In this document: positions 7,987 through 16,269 of the stretch, piece after piece | Numbering within the stretch: position 1 is the first letter of the stretch | Layout of the letters: each line of letters opens with the position of its first letter | NCBI GenBank assembly: GCA_022827225.1 | Contig: JAJDTJ010000017.1 | Coordinates: forward strand, 1-51,535 | Direction: 5' to 3' | DNA from: Candidatus Poribacteria bacterium | Lineage (GTDB): Bacteria > Poribacteria > WGA-4E > WGA-3G | Length of the DNA: 51,535 nt | Made by a program: the position numbers and the translations under genes | Notes under the pieces: generated by a model | Databases searched by the model: none | What the model was told of the DNA's origin: nothing | What the model saw: only the letters and a program-made list of their open reading frames with translations

Positions 7987-9108
7987 ATGAAACCTAAAAT
8001 CAACCTTCTCGGACTTTGTGGTATCACGCTCGCTCTGCTGATCGGACTGACAGGCTGCGGCGAAGACGCAGTAGAAGAAGACCCAGTCAACTTCGTGCAG
8101 GCGATCCCCGCCACCGGCAGCGACATCCAAACAGACGCAACGATTATTGCGACTTTTGATGGCACCCCCGACGGGGTAAACGTGACAGGCGGAAAATTCT
8201 CGGTCTCCGGCTCGAATGTGACAATAACCGGTCCGTTTCCGGCTGGTGCGTTGAAGCTCACGATCACCTGGTCGGATGGCGCAACGGCACTCAACTATAC
8301 TGTTGAGGCTCCTGAACCCGATGCCTCTGACATCCCTCCGCCACCTGCCGGCATGGTACTCATCCCCGCAGGCGAGTTTGAGATGGGCAGCAACGACGCG
8401 GAGGCACAGAACAACGAGCAGCCTGTCCGTCGGGTCTATGTAGATGCGTTTTATATGGATGAGACTGAAGTCACCAACGTGCAATATAAAGAGTTCCTGC
8501 TTGAAAACCCACAGTGGCAAAAAGGACGCGTGAACGCAAAATTTGCCGATGGCAATTACCTTCACCTCTGGAACGGTAACAACTATCCAAACGGAAAAGG
8601 CAACCATCCGGTGGTGTATGTGAGTTGGTATGCGGCAATGGCGTACGCGGAGTGGGCAGATAAACGGCTGCCAACCGAAGCGGAATGGGAATATGCTGCG
8701 CGTGGGGGTTTGAAGGGTAAAAAGTATCCCAACGGGAATACAATCACAGCAAGGGATGCCAACTTCAATAATAATGTCAAGGATACTACCCCTGTCAGTA
8801 AATATCCTGAGAACGGCTACAAGTTATACGATATGGCAGGTAATGTGTGGGAGTGGTGTCTCGATGAGTATGATGCGGAGTTCTATTTCACATTTCCGCG
8901 GAATGGTGTTGCGCGTAACCCGTTATCAGGTGCGCCGAGTATTGAGTGGATACTTAAAAACTATACAAATGATAAGTTAAACCGCGTGCTGCGCGGCGGC
9001 GCCTGGCGCTATGATGCAAATAGCGTGCGCGTCGCCGCCCGCGGCCGCGATACGCCTACGGTTACGAACTACAACATCGGATTCCGTTGTGCGAGGGCTG
9101 TTCAGTAA
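7987..9108 (+). CDS. DGR target: lipoprotein with C-terminal FGE-sulfatase (C-type-lectin fold) domain
   Basis: A 373-residue lipoprotein. The signal peptide ends in lipobox LTGC (Cys near residue 22), so it should be membrane-anchored and probably surface-exposed. Residues about 35-110 form a beta-rich, Ig-like segment. A proline-rich linker (DIPPPPAG) leads to an FGE-sulfatase/SUMF1-like domain with the landmarks IPAGEFEMGS, VDAFYMDETEVTNVQY, RLPTEAEWEYAARGG, GNVWEWCLDEYD and VLRGGAW...IGFRCAR. The last 40 residues are the variable repeat of the retroelement, with residues 341-363 the mutable core. DGR targets of this fold act as diversified ligand-binding proteins rather than formylglycine-generating enzymes. 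AGGAG lies 11 bases before the ATG. Co-directional with avd and RT. Confidence 0.92.
   Translation: MKPKINLLGLCGITLALLIGLTGCGEDAVEEDPVNFVQAIPATGSDIQTDATIIATFDGTPDGVNVTGGKFSVSGSNVTITGPFPAGALKLTITWSDGATALNYTVEAPEPDASDIPPPPAGMVLIPAGEFEMGSNDAEAQNNEQPVRRVYVDAFYMDETEVTNVQYKEFLLENPQWQKGRVNAKFADGNYLHLWNGNNYPNGKGNHPVVYVSWYAAMAYAEWADKRLPTEAEWEYAARGGLKGKKYPNGNTITARDANFNNNVKDTTPVSKYPENGYKLYDMAGNVWEWCLDEYDAEFYFTFPRNGVARNPLSGAPSIEWILKNYTNDKLNRVLRGGAWRYDANSVRVAARGRDTPTVTNYNIGFRCARAVQ
8982..9099 (+). other. DGR variable repeat (VR)
   Basis: It aligns without gaps to the template repeat at 10753-10870 (offset 1771). In the core 9007-9075 the two differ at 15 positions, and every one is an A in the template. 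Ten of 13 template Asn codons (AAC/AAT) have been converted, giving Arg, Tyr, Asp, Ser, Ala, Gly, Arg, Asp, Val and Tyr. Unmutated flanks GTGCTGCGCGGCGGC and ATCGGATTCCGTTGTGCG border the core. The latter, at the 3' edge of VR, is the expected initiation-of-mutagenic-homology segment. Confidence 0.95.
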
Positions 9109-9141
9109 CTACTTAACTCTTAATTACTTTACACCTTATTC

Positions 9142-9179
9142 CCCACCTGCGTAGCAGGTGGGCGGCCCCAAAATTGGGG
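9142..9179. promoter_or_regulatory. Paired hairpins downstream of VR (DGR cruciform candidate)
   Basis: CCCACCTGC-GTA-GCAGGTGGG (9142-9162) is a perfect 9-bp stem. CCCCAA-AA-TTGGGG (9166-9179) follows three bases later. They start about 34 bases after the target stop codon. In the Bordetella phage DGR a cruciform just downstream of VR promotes retrohoming, and these are placed to do the same. Neither has a T tract, so simple termination is less likely. Confidence 0.55.
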
Positions 9180-9227
9180 ACTACTTAACTGATAACTACA
9201 AGATAATTACAAACTTTATGCTAAAAA

Positions 9228-9575
9228 ATGGCAGCATCAACCGTTCAAGCCGTTCCTAAACTCTACGATGTCATTCTGTGGCTTTTGGGACGCGTGGAGA
9301 AATTTCCACGCTCTCAGAAGTTCACACTCGGCGACCGAACTGTGAATCTCGCACTGGGGACGCTCGAACTGCTCATTGAAGCCACTTATACCCGGGATCG
9401 ACTGCCTTTGCTACGGAAAACTAACGTGCAATTGGAGAAACTTCGTTACTTGATTCGGATCTGCCACGACTTCAAGTTGCTTTCACCAAAGCAGTATGCC
9501 TACATTTCCAGTGAGATAAACGAAGTGGGCAAATTAGTCGGTGGATGGATACGGAGCCAATCAAACGCATCATGA
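9228..9575 (+). CDS. avd: Accessory variability determinant (Avd-like four-helix bundle protein)
   Basis: 115-residue, helix-rich, basic protein lying between a VR-containing gene and a DGR reverse transcriptase, which is the canonical place for Avd. The sequence ([21 protein letters not shown] near the start, [11 protein letters not shown] in the middle, WIRSQ at the end) fits the Avd/23S-rRNA-intervening-sequence four-helix family. Avd forms a basic pentameric barrel that binds the RT and the template RNA and is needed for mutagenic cDNA synthesis. Its TGA overlaps the ATG of the RT gene (ATGA at 9572-9575), so the two are translationally coupled. Recognition rests on context as much as sequence. 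Confidence 0.85.
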   Translation: MAASTVQAVPKLYDVILWLLGRVEKFPRSQKFTLGDRTVNLALGTLELLIEATYTRDRLPLLRKTNVQLEKLRYLIRICHDFKLLSPKQYAYISSEINEVGKLVGGWIRSQSNAS

Positions 9576-10630
9576 AAACGCACAACCGTTTTTTTCAAAA
9601 AATTTGTTCGTTTGAGAACCTCCTCAGTGCCGCACGAAAAGCACAGCGCGGCAAACGGTTTCAGGACTCAGTTGCCCAATTCAACTTTCATTTAGAGAAA
9701 GAACTCTATCACTTGCAAGCAGAATTGCAAACGCAGGCATATCGCCCGGGCCCCTATTATGAGTTTCACGTCTATGAACCGAAGTTACGGAAGATTAGCG
9801 CGGCACCCTACCGGGACAGAGTCGTACATCACGCTCTCTGCAATGTCATTGAGCCGATTTTCGATCCGACGTTCATCTTTGATACTTATGCGTGTCGAAA
9901 AGGCAAGGGGACCCACAAAGCGGTGGACCGGTTCACCGAATTTAGCCGCAAGAATACCTACGTGCTGAAGTGTGACATCAAAAAGTATTTTCCTTCTATT
10001 GACCATGAGATCCTTAAAATACAGTTTCGCCGGAAGATTCGTGATCCGCAAGTGCTGTGGTTGATCGATCTCATCGTTGATAGTAGCAATCCACAAGAAT
10101 ATGTCCATGAATTTTTTGAAGGCGATGATCTGCTAACCCCGCTCAACCGTCGACGTGGTATTCCCATCGGTAATCTGACGAGCCAGTTCTTTGCCAACAT
10201 CTACCTTAACGGGTTTGATCATTTCGTTAAAGAAGACCTAAGATGTCGGTACTATATCCGCTATATGGACGATTTTGTTGTGCTTGAGAGGGATAAAGCA
10301 CATCTGCACCAAGTGAAAGCGGAGATGGATGCCTACTTGGCACGGTTGCGTCTAAGGCTCCACGCCCACAAGTGCCAAGTTTTTCCTATCAAAGATGGCA
10401 CAGATTTTCTGGGGTATCAGGTTTTCCCAACGCATCGCAGACTTCGTCCATCTTCTGTGCGGCGTGCCAGACGGCGATTACGGCGGCTGCGAGAAGATTA
10501 CGAGCATGGCAAAATTTCGTGGGACGATGTAAATCACTCGGTCCAGAGTTGGCTCGGACATGTCAAGCATGCGGATACGTATGGGCTCCGCCGGGCAATC
10601 TTTTCGCAGACCATTTTTCGGCGTTCCTGA
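9572..10630 (+). CDS. DGR reverse transcriptase
   Basis: 352-residue group-II-intron-like reverse transcriptase of the DGR clade. The finger/palm motifs are in order: [19 protein letters not shown], the first catalytic Asp in [21 protein letters not shown] (199-205), and YMDD (231-234) holding the other catalytic Asps. The GxxxSQ form of motif 4, instead of GxxxSP, is the hallmark that separates DGR enzymes from intron and retron RTs. There is no maturase or endonuclease domain. All catalytic residues are intact. It copies the TR RNA with random errors at adenines and delivers the cDNA to VR. The ATG at 9572 is preferred over 9545 because it gives the ATGA overlap with avd. Confidence 0.95.
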   Translation: MKTHNRFFQKICSFENLLSAARKAQRGKRFQDSVAQFNFHLEKELYHLQAELQTQAYRPGPYYEFHVYEPKLRKISAAPYRDRVVHHALCNVIEPIFDPTFIFDTYACRKGKGTHKAVDRFTEFSRKNTYVLKCDIKKYFPSIDHEILKIQFRRKIRDPQVLWLIDLIVDSSNPQEYVHEFFEGDDLLTPLNRRRGIPIGNLTSQFFANIYLNGFDHFVKEDLRCRYYIRYMDDFVVLERDKAHLHQVKAEMDAYLARLRLRLHAHKCQVFPIKDGTDFLGYQVFPTHRRLRPSSVRRARRRLRRLREDYEHGKISWDDVNHSVQSWLGHVKHADTYGLRRAIFSQTIFRRS

Positions 10631-10752
10631 TACATGTGTAGGGGCGAGATTCACTTGCCAGATAGATTTTCGATTGTAGACAGATCAATCTAAACCGTGT
10701 CGCTTTCTGGCGTTCTCACGTCGGAAGCCCACGAGGTTTCAAGCCGAGGTTC

Positions 10753-10870
10753 CCGCGTGCTGCGCGGCGGCGCCTGGAACAATAATGCAAATAACGTGCG
10801 CGTCGCCAACCGCAACAACAATACGCCTACGAATACGAACAACAACATCGGATTCCGTTGTGCGAAGACT
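10753..10870 (+). ncRNA. DGR template repeat (TR)
   Basis: Template for VR, 122 bases after the RT stop codon and on the same strand. The core is rich in AAC/AAT (13 Asn codons, 30 adenines in 69 bases), arranged so that adenine mutagenesis changes amino acids but cannot easily create stop codons. An open frame passes through it (from 10697) and mimics the FGE-domain C-terminus, but it has no start signal and no domain body, so I read it as template RNA, not a gene. The transcript probably runs to the terminator at 11009-11060. Confidence 0.93.
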
Positions 10871-11008
10871 CTTGTCGAAAAAGCATTTTTGAATTGCCAG
10901 AGTTGGTATGCCTCCGAGGTAGGCGAGTCATATCAAGCGTGCACCTATGAAGAGTCCAAGGCTTGGCACCTGTGTTTATCTCTCTGAGATGAGCCGAAGA
11001 TACAATCC

Positions 11009-11060
11009 GAGGCGTGATAGTGAGTAGGCTTTCTGCCGAATGCCATCACGCCTCTTTTTT
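11009..11060 (+). terminator. Terminator-like hairpin with conserved loop, copy 1
   Basis: GAGGCGTGAT pairs with ATCACGCCTC, followed by six T. The 25-base loop region, including GTAGGCTTTCTGCCGAATGC, is identical to that of the hairpin at 13963-14013, where one stem pair is changed on both sides. It probably ends the DGR transcript. Confidence 0.7.
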
Positions 11061-11340
11061 CCGAGAAATTAATATTAACCCAACTTGCTACCGATGTGAT
11101 TTTAGACGCATAAACCCCGTTTTTCAGTGAAAAGCGTTCATTTTGCGAAAAACTCGGTGTGTTTCCTACCATTTTCGGTCGAAAGAGGCACAGACTAACA
11201 GTCTATGCTACAAAGTGGCAACTTAGGTTATCAATAGAAGCAGGTTAAGGATTTTTTTCTACGATTTAAGAAACATACCATAGTTATACTTATCACTGCG
11301 AAAAAATGTAGGAATTACTTAGCAACAAGGAGAGGACCTG

Positions 11341-12030
11341 ATGAAAATTTTAACCCTCTTTTGTGTCTGTGCTTTGATGCTAAATGGCTGCGCCATGAAA
11401 TACCAAAGGATGCAAGCGGAACGCGATCAGATCCTCAAGGATTATGGGAATCTCCGCGAAGAACACAGTGAACTCAAAATTAAAACACTCGATACAGGTG
11501 TATTTCTACTTTTCGGAAAATGGAAGTTCCTAAACCTTGAGGTTGAGGAAAGTGATACTGGCACAGGTACTGCGAAAACTGAACCTGCACTTCATACCTT
11601 AGATCTAAAAATCCTTAAAAATCTCACACTTGAATTCTTTGAGGAGAACGGTTTTCTCTATTATCGGGGCAAAACGGCAGGCGGTACGGAAGTTTTCGGT
11701 AAATTTATCGTTTTCACTATCCAATATAGCAATCACCTACCGGCCACATTCATCCGGTTTATCAGATACTCTGACCCGGAGATGTTCCAACTCCTTTTCG
11801 CTGTAAGTGTTGATAAAGAACCAGCCGGACCTGTTATACTTACCAACTCGCAGGGGCTCGCAGCAGTGAGAGAAATCGGTATTTTCCCTTCCGATAATCT
11901 CGACCGGGAGATGCCAGGCATCATGAATGAGTTCTCTCTCAGGACGCCTGGCATGATGCAACTTGGTCCCACCGGTTCTTGGGTGCAGAGCAGTGGATTG
12001 CGTTACTATTTTGAGAAGATCAAAAAATAA
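11341..12030 (+). CDS. Lipoprotein of unknown function
   Basis: 229-residue protein not recognised. The N-terminus MKILTLFCVCALMLNGC is a lipoprotein signal with lipobox LNGC (Cys17). A short coiled-coil-like stretch follows (MQAERDQILKDYGNLREEHSELKIK, residues about 24-48). The rest is a beta-rich domain (FLLFGKWKFLNLEVEE; FFEENGFLYYRGKTAGGTEVFGKF) ending SSGLRYYFEKIKK. Residues around 60-75 are Thr/Gly/Glu-rich. AGGAG sits just upstream of the ATG. It stands alone between the DGR and the LRR gene, so context says little. Probably anchored in the periplasm or on the cell surface. Confidence 0.7.
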   Translation: MKILTLFCVCALMLNGCAMKYQRMQAERDQILKDYGNLREEHSELKIKTLDTGVFLLFGKWKFLNLEVEESDTGTGTAKTEPALHTLDLKILKNLTLEFFEENGFLYYRGKTAGGTEVFGKFIVFTIQYSNHLPATFIRFIRYSDPEMFQLLFAVSVDKEPAGPVILTNSQGLAAVREIGIFPSDNLDREMPGIMNEFSLRTPGMMQLGPTGSWVQSSGLRYYFEKIKK

Positions 12031-12097
12031 AATATCTGTGTGTATAAATATTCTGGCAGCGTTACCATATCGGAGCGATACCATAAGCTTCTTTATG

Positions 12098-12120
12098 TAG
12101 GAGCGAGCTGCGCTCGCGAT
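12098..12120. repeat. GTAGGAGCGAGC palindrome
   Basis: REP-like palindrome: GCGAGC-TG-CGCTCGC with flanking GTAGGA. It is the inverted version of the hairpin inside the repeats at 7157 and 17899. It lies directly before the vestigial RT start. Confidence 0.5.
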
Positions 12121-12137
12121 TCTTCGTGCAACCATCT

Positions 12138-12164
12138 ATGAAAACGTACAACCGTCTTTTTCAA
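12138..12164 (+). pseudogene. Vestige of a second DGR reverse-transcriptase 5' end
   Basis: 27 bases match the first 27 bases of the DGR RT gene (9572-9598) at 25 positions, encoding MKTYNRLFQ versus MKTHNRFFQ. Similarity then fades into the leader of the LRR gene. No RT motif follows, so only the first codons survive. It may be the trace of a lost or moved DGR. Confidence 0.5.
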
Positions 12165-12227
12165 TTTACAATAGGATTTGATCATGAAAACTGTCATCAA
12201 TCCTTTCCGACAATGGAGGGAAATGTA

Positions 12228-13688
12228 ATGCTCCCGAAAACACTGGCAAGAATCCTAACTTTCGCGCTCTGCGCAATATTTCTGATAAGACCCGCCGCCA
12301 CCGAGGACGTCCACATCCCGGATGCGAACCTCCGCGCGGCAATTAACGAGACCCTCAACAAAAAACCGGAGGCAGCTGCCCTCACGAAATCAGAGATGCA
12401 AAGCCTGACGAAACTAAACATAGAGACCTATGAGATCTCCGACCTCATAGGATTAGAGCACGCCACAAATCTGACACAACTGCACCTCGACTATAACAAA
12501 AGAAGGACCAAGAGAAAGATTGTGGATGTGTCACCCCTCAAAAACTTAACACAACTGACAGAATTGTTTCTTTCTCACAACGACATATCAGATGTATCAC
12601 CCCTCGAAAACTTGAAAAACCTCAGAAGACTAATCCTTCAAAACAACGAAATTTCAGATATATCGCCGCTCGCGAACCTCACACAACTGACAGAATTGGA
12701 TCTCACCTACAACGGCATATCAGATATATCACCCCTTGAAAACTTGAAAAACCTCAGAAGGCTAATCCTTGATGCCAACTACAAAATCTCAGATATATCG
12801 TCCCTGGCGAATCTGACACAATTGACAGAATTGGATCTCGCCTACAACGATATATGGAGCGTATCGCCCCTTGCGGGTTTGAAAAACCTCAGAACACTGC
12901 ACCTTGACGGCAACGAGGGCATCTCAAGTGTAGCACCGCTCGCGAACCTGACGCAACTGACAATGTTGACGCTCGGCTCCGAGAATCTCCGAGACGTATC
13001 ACCCATCAAAAACTTGACGCAACTGACAACATTGGTGCTTATCTACAACGACCTATCGGATGTATCGCCGCTCGCGAGTTTGAAAAACCTCAGAAGACTT
13101 GACCTCCGAGGCAACAATATCTCAGATATATCGTCGCTCGAAAACTTGAAAAATCTGGAGGTACTGGATCTCTCTCGTAATGGAGATGAATCTCGTAAGG
13201 GTATCGCGGACGTGTCCGCCCTTGCCAGCTTGACCCAACTAACAGAGGTGTCTCTCTCTGTCAACCGCATATCAGATGTATCACCCCTTGCAGGTCTGAA
13301 AAACCTCAGAAGACTGTACCTTCGCTTCAACGATACCTCAGATATATCGTCCCTGGTGAACCTGACGCAACTGATAGAATTGGATCTCGGCTTCAACGCT
13401 ATATCAGATATATCACACCTCGAAAACTTGAAAAGCCTGGAGGTACTGGATCTGGCTTCCAACGCTATATCAGATGTGTCACACTTAAAAAACTTGAAGC
13501 ACTTAAAAAAGTTAATTCTAAACAACAACTCGGTTTCAGATATTTCGTCACTTATCGGGTTAGCACATCTGAAAGGGTTAGTGTGTTGGGGGAATCCACT
13601 AAATGCCGATTCTCTGAACATATACGTCCCGCAATTAAGGGAGAATGGGACGTCCGTCTTACTATGGGATCCCACTCTCCGTGATTGA
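12228..13688 (+). CDS. Secreted leucine-rich-repeat protein (internalin-like)
   Basis: 486-residue exported protein made almost wholly of leucine-rich repeats. The start at 12228 is chosen because GGAGGG lies just upstream and it exposes a signal peptide (MLPKTLARILTFALCAIFLI). A short cap (HIPDANLRAAINETLNK) precedes about 17 repeats of 21-23 residues on the pattern LTQLTELDLxYNxISDISPLxNLKNL, the LRR_4/internalin type. The Asn ladder and SDISPL/SDVSPL turns are well kept, so the solenoid should fold. It ends with a short segment without a recognisable anchor. Likely role: protein-protein or host/neighbour contact outside the cell. High internal DNA repetition makes copy-number change likely. 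Confidence 0.88.
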   Translation: MLPKTLARILTFALCAIFLIRPAATEDVHIPDANLRAAINETLNKKPEAAALTKSEMQSLTKLNIETYEISDLIGLEHATNLTQLHLDYNKRRTKRKIVDVSPLKNLTQLTELFLSHNDISDVSPLENLKNLRRLILQNNEISDISPLANLTQLTELDLTYNGISDISPLENLKNLRRLILDANYKISDISSLANLTQLTELDLAYNDIWSVSPLAGLKNLRTLHLDGNEGISSVAPLANLTQLTMLTLGSENLRDVSPIKNLTQLTTLVLIYNDLSDVSPLASLKNLRRLDLRGNNISDISSLENLKNLEVLDLSRNGDESRKGIADVSALASLTQLTEVSLSVNRISDVSPLAGLKNLRRLYLRFNDTSDISSLVNLTQLIELDLGFNAISDISHLENLKSLEVLDLASNAISDVSHLKNLKHLKKLILNNNSVSDISSLIGLAHLKGLVCWGNPLNADSLNIYVPQLRENGTSVLLWDPTLRD

Positions 13689-13784
13689 TAGAATCTCGCT
13701 TCGGATACAAGGACAGTCGTTTAGACACTTTTTCAGACATAGCACTCCGCGGGCGTGCAAGAATCGCATTGGATGCTACTTAAT

Positions 13785-13907
13785 ATAGGACTTACGCACT
13801 TTTGCCTACAGTCCGTTCTGTTAGCTGAGATTTTTGGGTGAACACAGCGTTATAGTGCCACAGGCTAACAGCCTATGGTACAAAAGAGCAGCATGGGTAA
13901 GTCCTAT
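13785..13907. repeat. MITE-like element with perfect ATAGGACTTAC ends
   Basis: Best copy of the family: ATAGGACTTAC (13785-13795) and the inverted GTAAGTCCTAT (13897-13907), 123 bp. The interior holds the palindrome CAGGCTAACAGCCTATG. The interior is the reverse of copies at 7779 and 16957. No coding capacity. Confidence 0.75.
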
Positions 13908-13962
13908 TATAGATATATCATTCCGCGGTATGGATTTAAGAACGTTTCCAAAGGAACAACAC

Positions 13963-14013
13963 GAGGTGTGATGGTGAGTAGGCTTTCTGCCGAATGCCAT
14001 CACACCTCTTTTT
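13963..14013 (+). terminator. Terminator-like hairpin with conserved loop, copy 2
   Basis: GAGGTGTGAT pairs with ATCACACCTC, then five T. Compared with copy 1 (11009-11060) the loop is the same, and a C-G pair has become T-A, so the pairing is conserved while the bases changed. Confidence 0.6.
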
Positions 14014-14084
14014 CTTCTGGAGCAAAAAATATATGCAATTCGGCAGTCTATAGGGTATAATTATTAAGAGATACCGTAGATGTA

Positions 14085-14354
14085 CTAAAGTTTGGACAAT
14101 TTTAAAATAACCACGGTTTCTAGTCGGACACCCTCTTCTGTAGAATAGGCTGTTAGCCTGTTCATTCTTCTGTAGAATAAGAAACCGTTAGTCTCCTGTT
14201 CATTCTTCTGCTTTTTCTACGAGTTCGCCACTGCTTAAAACTCGCAGGAAAATAGAAACGGTTTCCTTGGAAATACGACACGAAACAGACAGGAGTTGTC
14301 CAACCTACGGGTCCTCTGATAGGTGATTGCTACAGGAAATTGTCCAAACTTTAG
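14085..14354. mobile_element. 270-bp non-autonomous element with 18-bp terminal inverted repeats
   Basis: Left end CTAAAGTTTGGACAATTT (14085-14102) is perfectly inverted at 14337-14354. TAGATGTA occurs immediately left (14077-14084) and, after one extra base, right (14356-14363), an apparent 8-bp target duplication. The interior carries partly repeated blocks (GTAGAATA...CCTGTTCATTCTTCTG). It has no ORF. It lies 51 bases before the permease start codon and so may have displaced its promoter. Confidence 0.7.
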
Positions 14355-14405
14355 CTAGATGTAGAACGTAAAATGTCCCCTGCACGTAGAAGGTCGGAGA
14401 AAGCG

Positions 14406-16205
14406 ATGCTGAATCAGTCGGAGACAGAAGTGAACCCATACACACATCTGTCTTTAATCGAAAAAATTAAAAGAAGATACGATTTAACACCGTCAATCAC
14501 GCTTATCCTCGGATTGACGACGTTCTTCTTTCTCGTTTTCCTTATATACCCCCTCCTCTACGTTTTCAAAGAGGCGTTCTGGATTGAAAATAAATTTACG
14601 CTCGCTTATTTCAAACTGATGGTGACCGATCCGAATATCCGCGAACTGGTTATCAATAGTTTCTATATCGGTATAATGGTCACGATTGTAACGAGCATCG
14701 TCAGCCTACCCCTGGCGTATTTCTTGACGCGGTACCGATACCCGGGACGCAATCTGTTACGCTCCGTTATCTTGATCCCGATGATTATGCCGCCTTTTGT
14801 CGGTGCGATCGGTATGCAGAAGTTGTTCGGATTATACGGAAGCGTCAACATGTTTCTCGTCAAACTCGGACTGATTGATATGACGGGAACGATTGACTGG
14901 TTCCGCGGCGGTTTCTGGGGTGTGGTGATGCTTTCCACGCTGCACCTGTATCCGATCATGTATCTCAACATCGTCGCAGCACTCGCAAACGTTGATCCCA
15001 GCTTAGAGGAAGCCGCAGAGAATATGGGAGCCTCGCGCTTCCAAGTCTTCCGACAGATAACACTCCCGTTGATGATGCCGGGGTACTTCGCAGGTGCGAT
15101 TCTCGTCTTTATTTGGGCGTTTACCGATCTCGGAACGCCGCTGATGTTTAATTATAATGACGTTGTCGCGGTGCGAATTTTCCGACAGGTGACCGAGGCG
15201 AACACCAATCCGATGGGATACGCCCTCGTTGTCCTAATCATCGTCCTAACAGCGCTCGCTTTTTATGTTTCCAAACGGTGGACAGGAAGTAAGCACTACG
15301 AGATGCTCGGCAGAGGACATGTCACGTCGCGGGAAACGGATGCGAGATGGCGGATGCGGACCCTTATCTATCTCTTTATCGGCGGCTTGACGTTTATGGC
15401 ACTCTTACCACATATCAGTGTGATCCTCGTCTCTTTAACGCCGGATGCAAGTCAGTGGCAGTTAAGCGTGCTACCCAAATCGTGGACTTTCGCACACTAT
15501 ATTGAGACGTTCACACATGACGATACGCTACCGAGTATCTTCAACAGTCTAAAATATAGCGTTTTCAGTACCTTATTAGCTCTCTTAATTGGTGTTGTGG
15601 TATCTTATTTATTAACCCGTAAACGTCTCCCGTTCCAAAATTTGTTGGATGCTATTGCGATGTTGCCGTTAGCGTTACCGGGGGTTGCGATTGCGTTCGG
15701 GTATATGGGCAGTTTCGCGGATACGACGCTTTTACTGCGATATTTCCCTGATGGATTGGTTTCCGTTATAGACCCTCGGAAGAATCCGACATTTCTTTTG
15801 ATTATCAGTTACGCCGTGCGACGGTTACCGTATATGCTGCGTTCTATCTATGCCGGACTCCAGCAGACCAGCGTGACGTACGAAGAAGCGTCACAGAACA
15901 TGGGAGCGACACCGCTTCGGACACTGTATAAGATTACGCTGCCGTTAGTCATCGCGAATATCCTCGCGGGTGCGATCCTTGTGTTCTCGTTCTCTATGTT
16001 AGAGGTTAGCGATAGCCTCATCTTAGCGATGCAAGACGACTACTATCCGATTACAAAGGCGATTTGGTCACTCTCGCAACGTCCTGACCAGGGGCCCTAT
16101 ACAGCAAGTGCGTTGGGTGTGGTAGGGATGTTAATCCTGATTGCGTGTCTCTTGGGTGCCGGACGTGTTCTCGGCGGGAAGTTAGGCGAAATTTTCCGAA
16201 TTTAG
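14406..16205 (+). CDS. ABC transporter permease, fused two-domain (FbpB/ThiP-like)
   Basis: 599-residue inner-membrane protein with two binding-protein-dependent permease domains fused in one chain, about 12 transmembrane helices. Each half carries the EAA loop that docks the ATPase: EEAAENMGASRFQVFRQITL near residue 205 and EEASQNMGATPLRTLYKITL near 500. This fused architecture is typical of importers for Fe(III), thiamine, spermidine/putrescine or phosphonates. The start at 14406 is preferred because GGAGAAAGCG precedes it. No binding protein or ATPase is next to it. The MalK-type ATPase at 4566 belongs to a different transporter class. The region just upstream holds a 270-bp inserted element. 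Confidence 0.9.
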   Translation: MLNQSETEVNPYTHLSLIEKIKRRYDLTPSITLILGLTTFFFLVFLIYPLLYVFKEAFWIENKFTLAYFKLMVTDPNIRELVINSFYIGIMVTIVTSIVSLPLAYFLTRYRYPGRNLLRSVILIPMIMPPFVGAIGMQKLFGLYGSVNMFLVKLGLIDMTGTIDWFRGGFWGVVMLSTLHLYPIMYLNIVAALANVDPSLEEAAENMGASRFQVFRQITLPLMMPGYFAGAILVFIWAFTDLGTPLMFNYNDVVAVRIFRQVTEANTNPMGYALVVLIIVLTALAFYVSKRWTGSKHYEMLGRGHVTSRETDARWRMRTLIYLFIGGLTFMALLPHISVILVSLTPDASQWQLSVLPKSWTFAHYIETFTHDDTLPSIFNSLKYSVFSTLLALLIGVVVSYLLTRKRLPFQNLLDAIAMLPLALPGVAIAFGYMGSFADTTLLLRYFPDGLVSVIDPRKNPTFLLIISYAVRRLPYMLRSIYAGLQQTSVTYEEASQNMGATPLRTLYKITLPLVIANILAGAILVFSFSMLEVSDSLILAMQDDYYPITKAIWSLSQRPDQGPYTASALGVVGMLILIACLLGAGRVLGGKLGEIFRI

Positions 16206-16269
16206 CGATATTGACAATAATCACATCGCCTGTTAACCGTAAAGAAGGCTTTGCAAGCAAAGTAATTTC

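Noticed and set aside
10697..10987. Open frame of 96 codons resembling the end of an FGE-sulfatase protein
   Set aside because: It is the DGR template repeat read in frame. No ribosome-binding site, no domain body, and Asn-rich codons are explained by its template role.
12126..12227. N-terminal extension of the LRR protein
   Set aside because: The ribosome-binding site GGAGGG and signal peptide place the start at 12228; the upstream frame is the RT vestige and leader.
13043..13675. Long antisense open frame within the LRR gene
   Set aside because: It mirrors the repeated LRR codons. The sense frame has signal peptide, ribosome-binding site and a clear fold.
4566..16205. Pairing the MalK-type ATPase with the fused permease at 14406 as one transporter
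   Set aside because: They are 9 kb apart on opposite strands and belong to different importer classes (sugar versus iron/thiamine-like).
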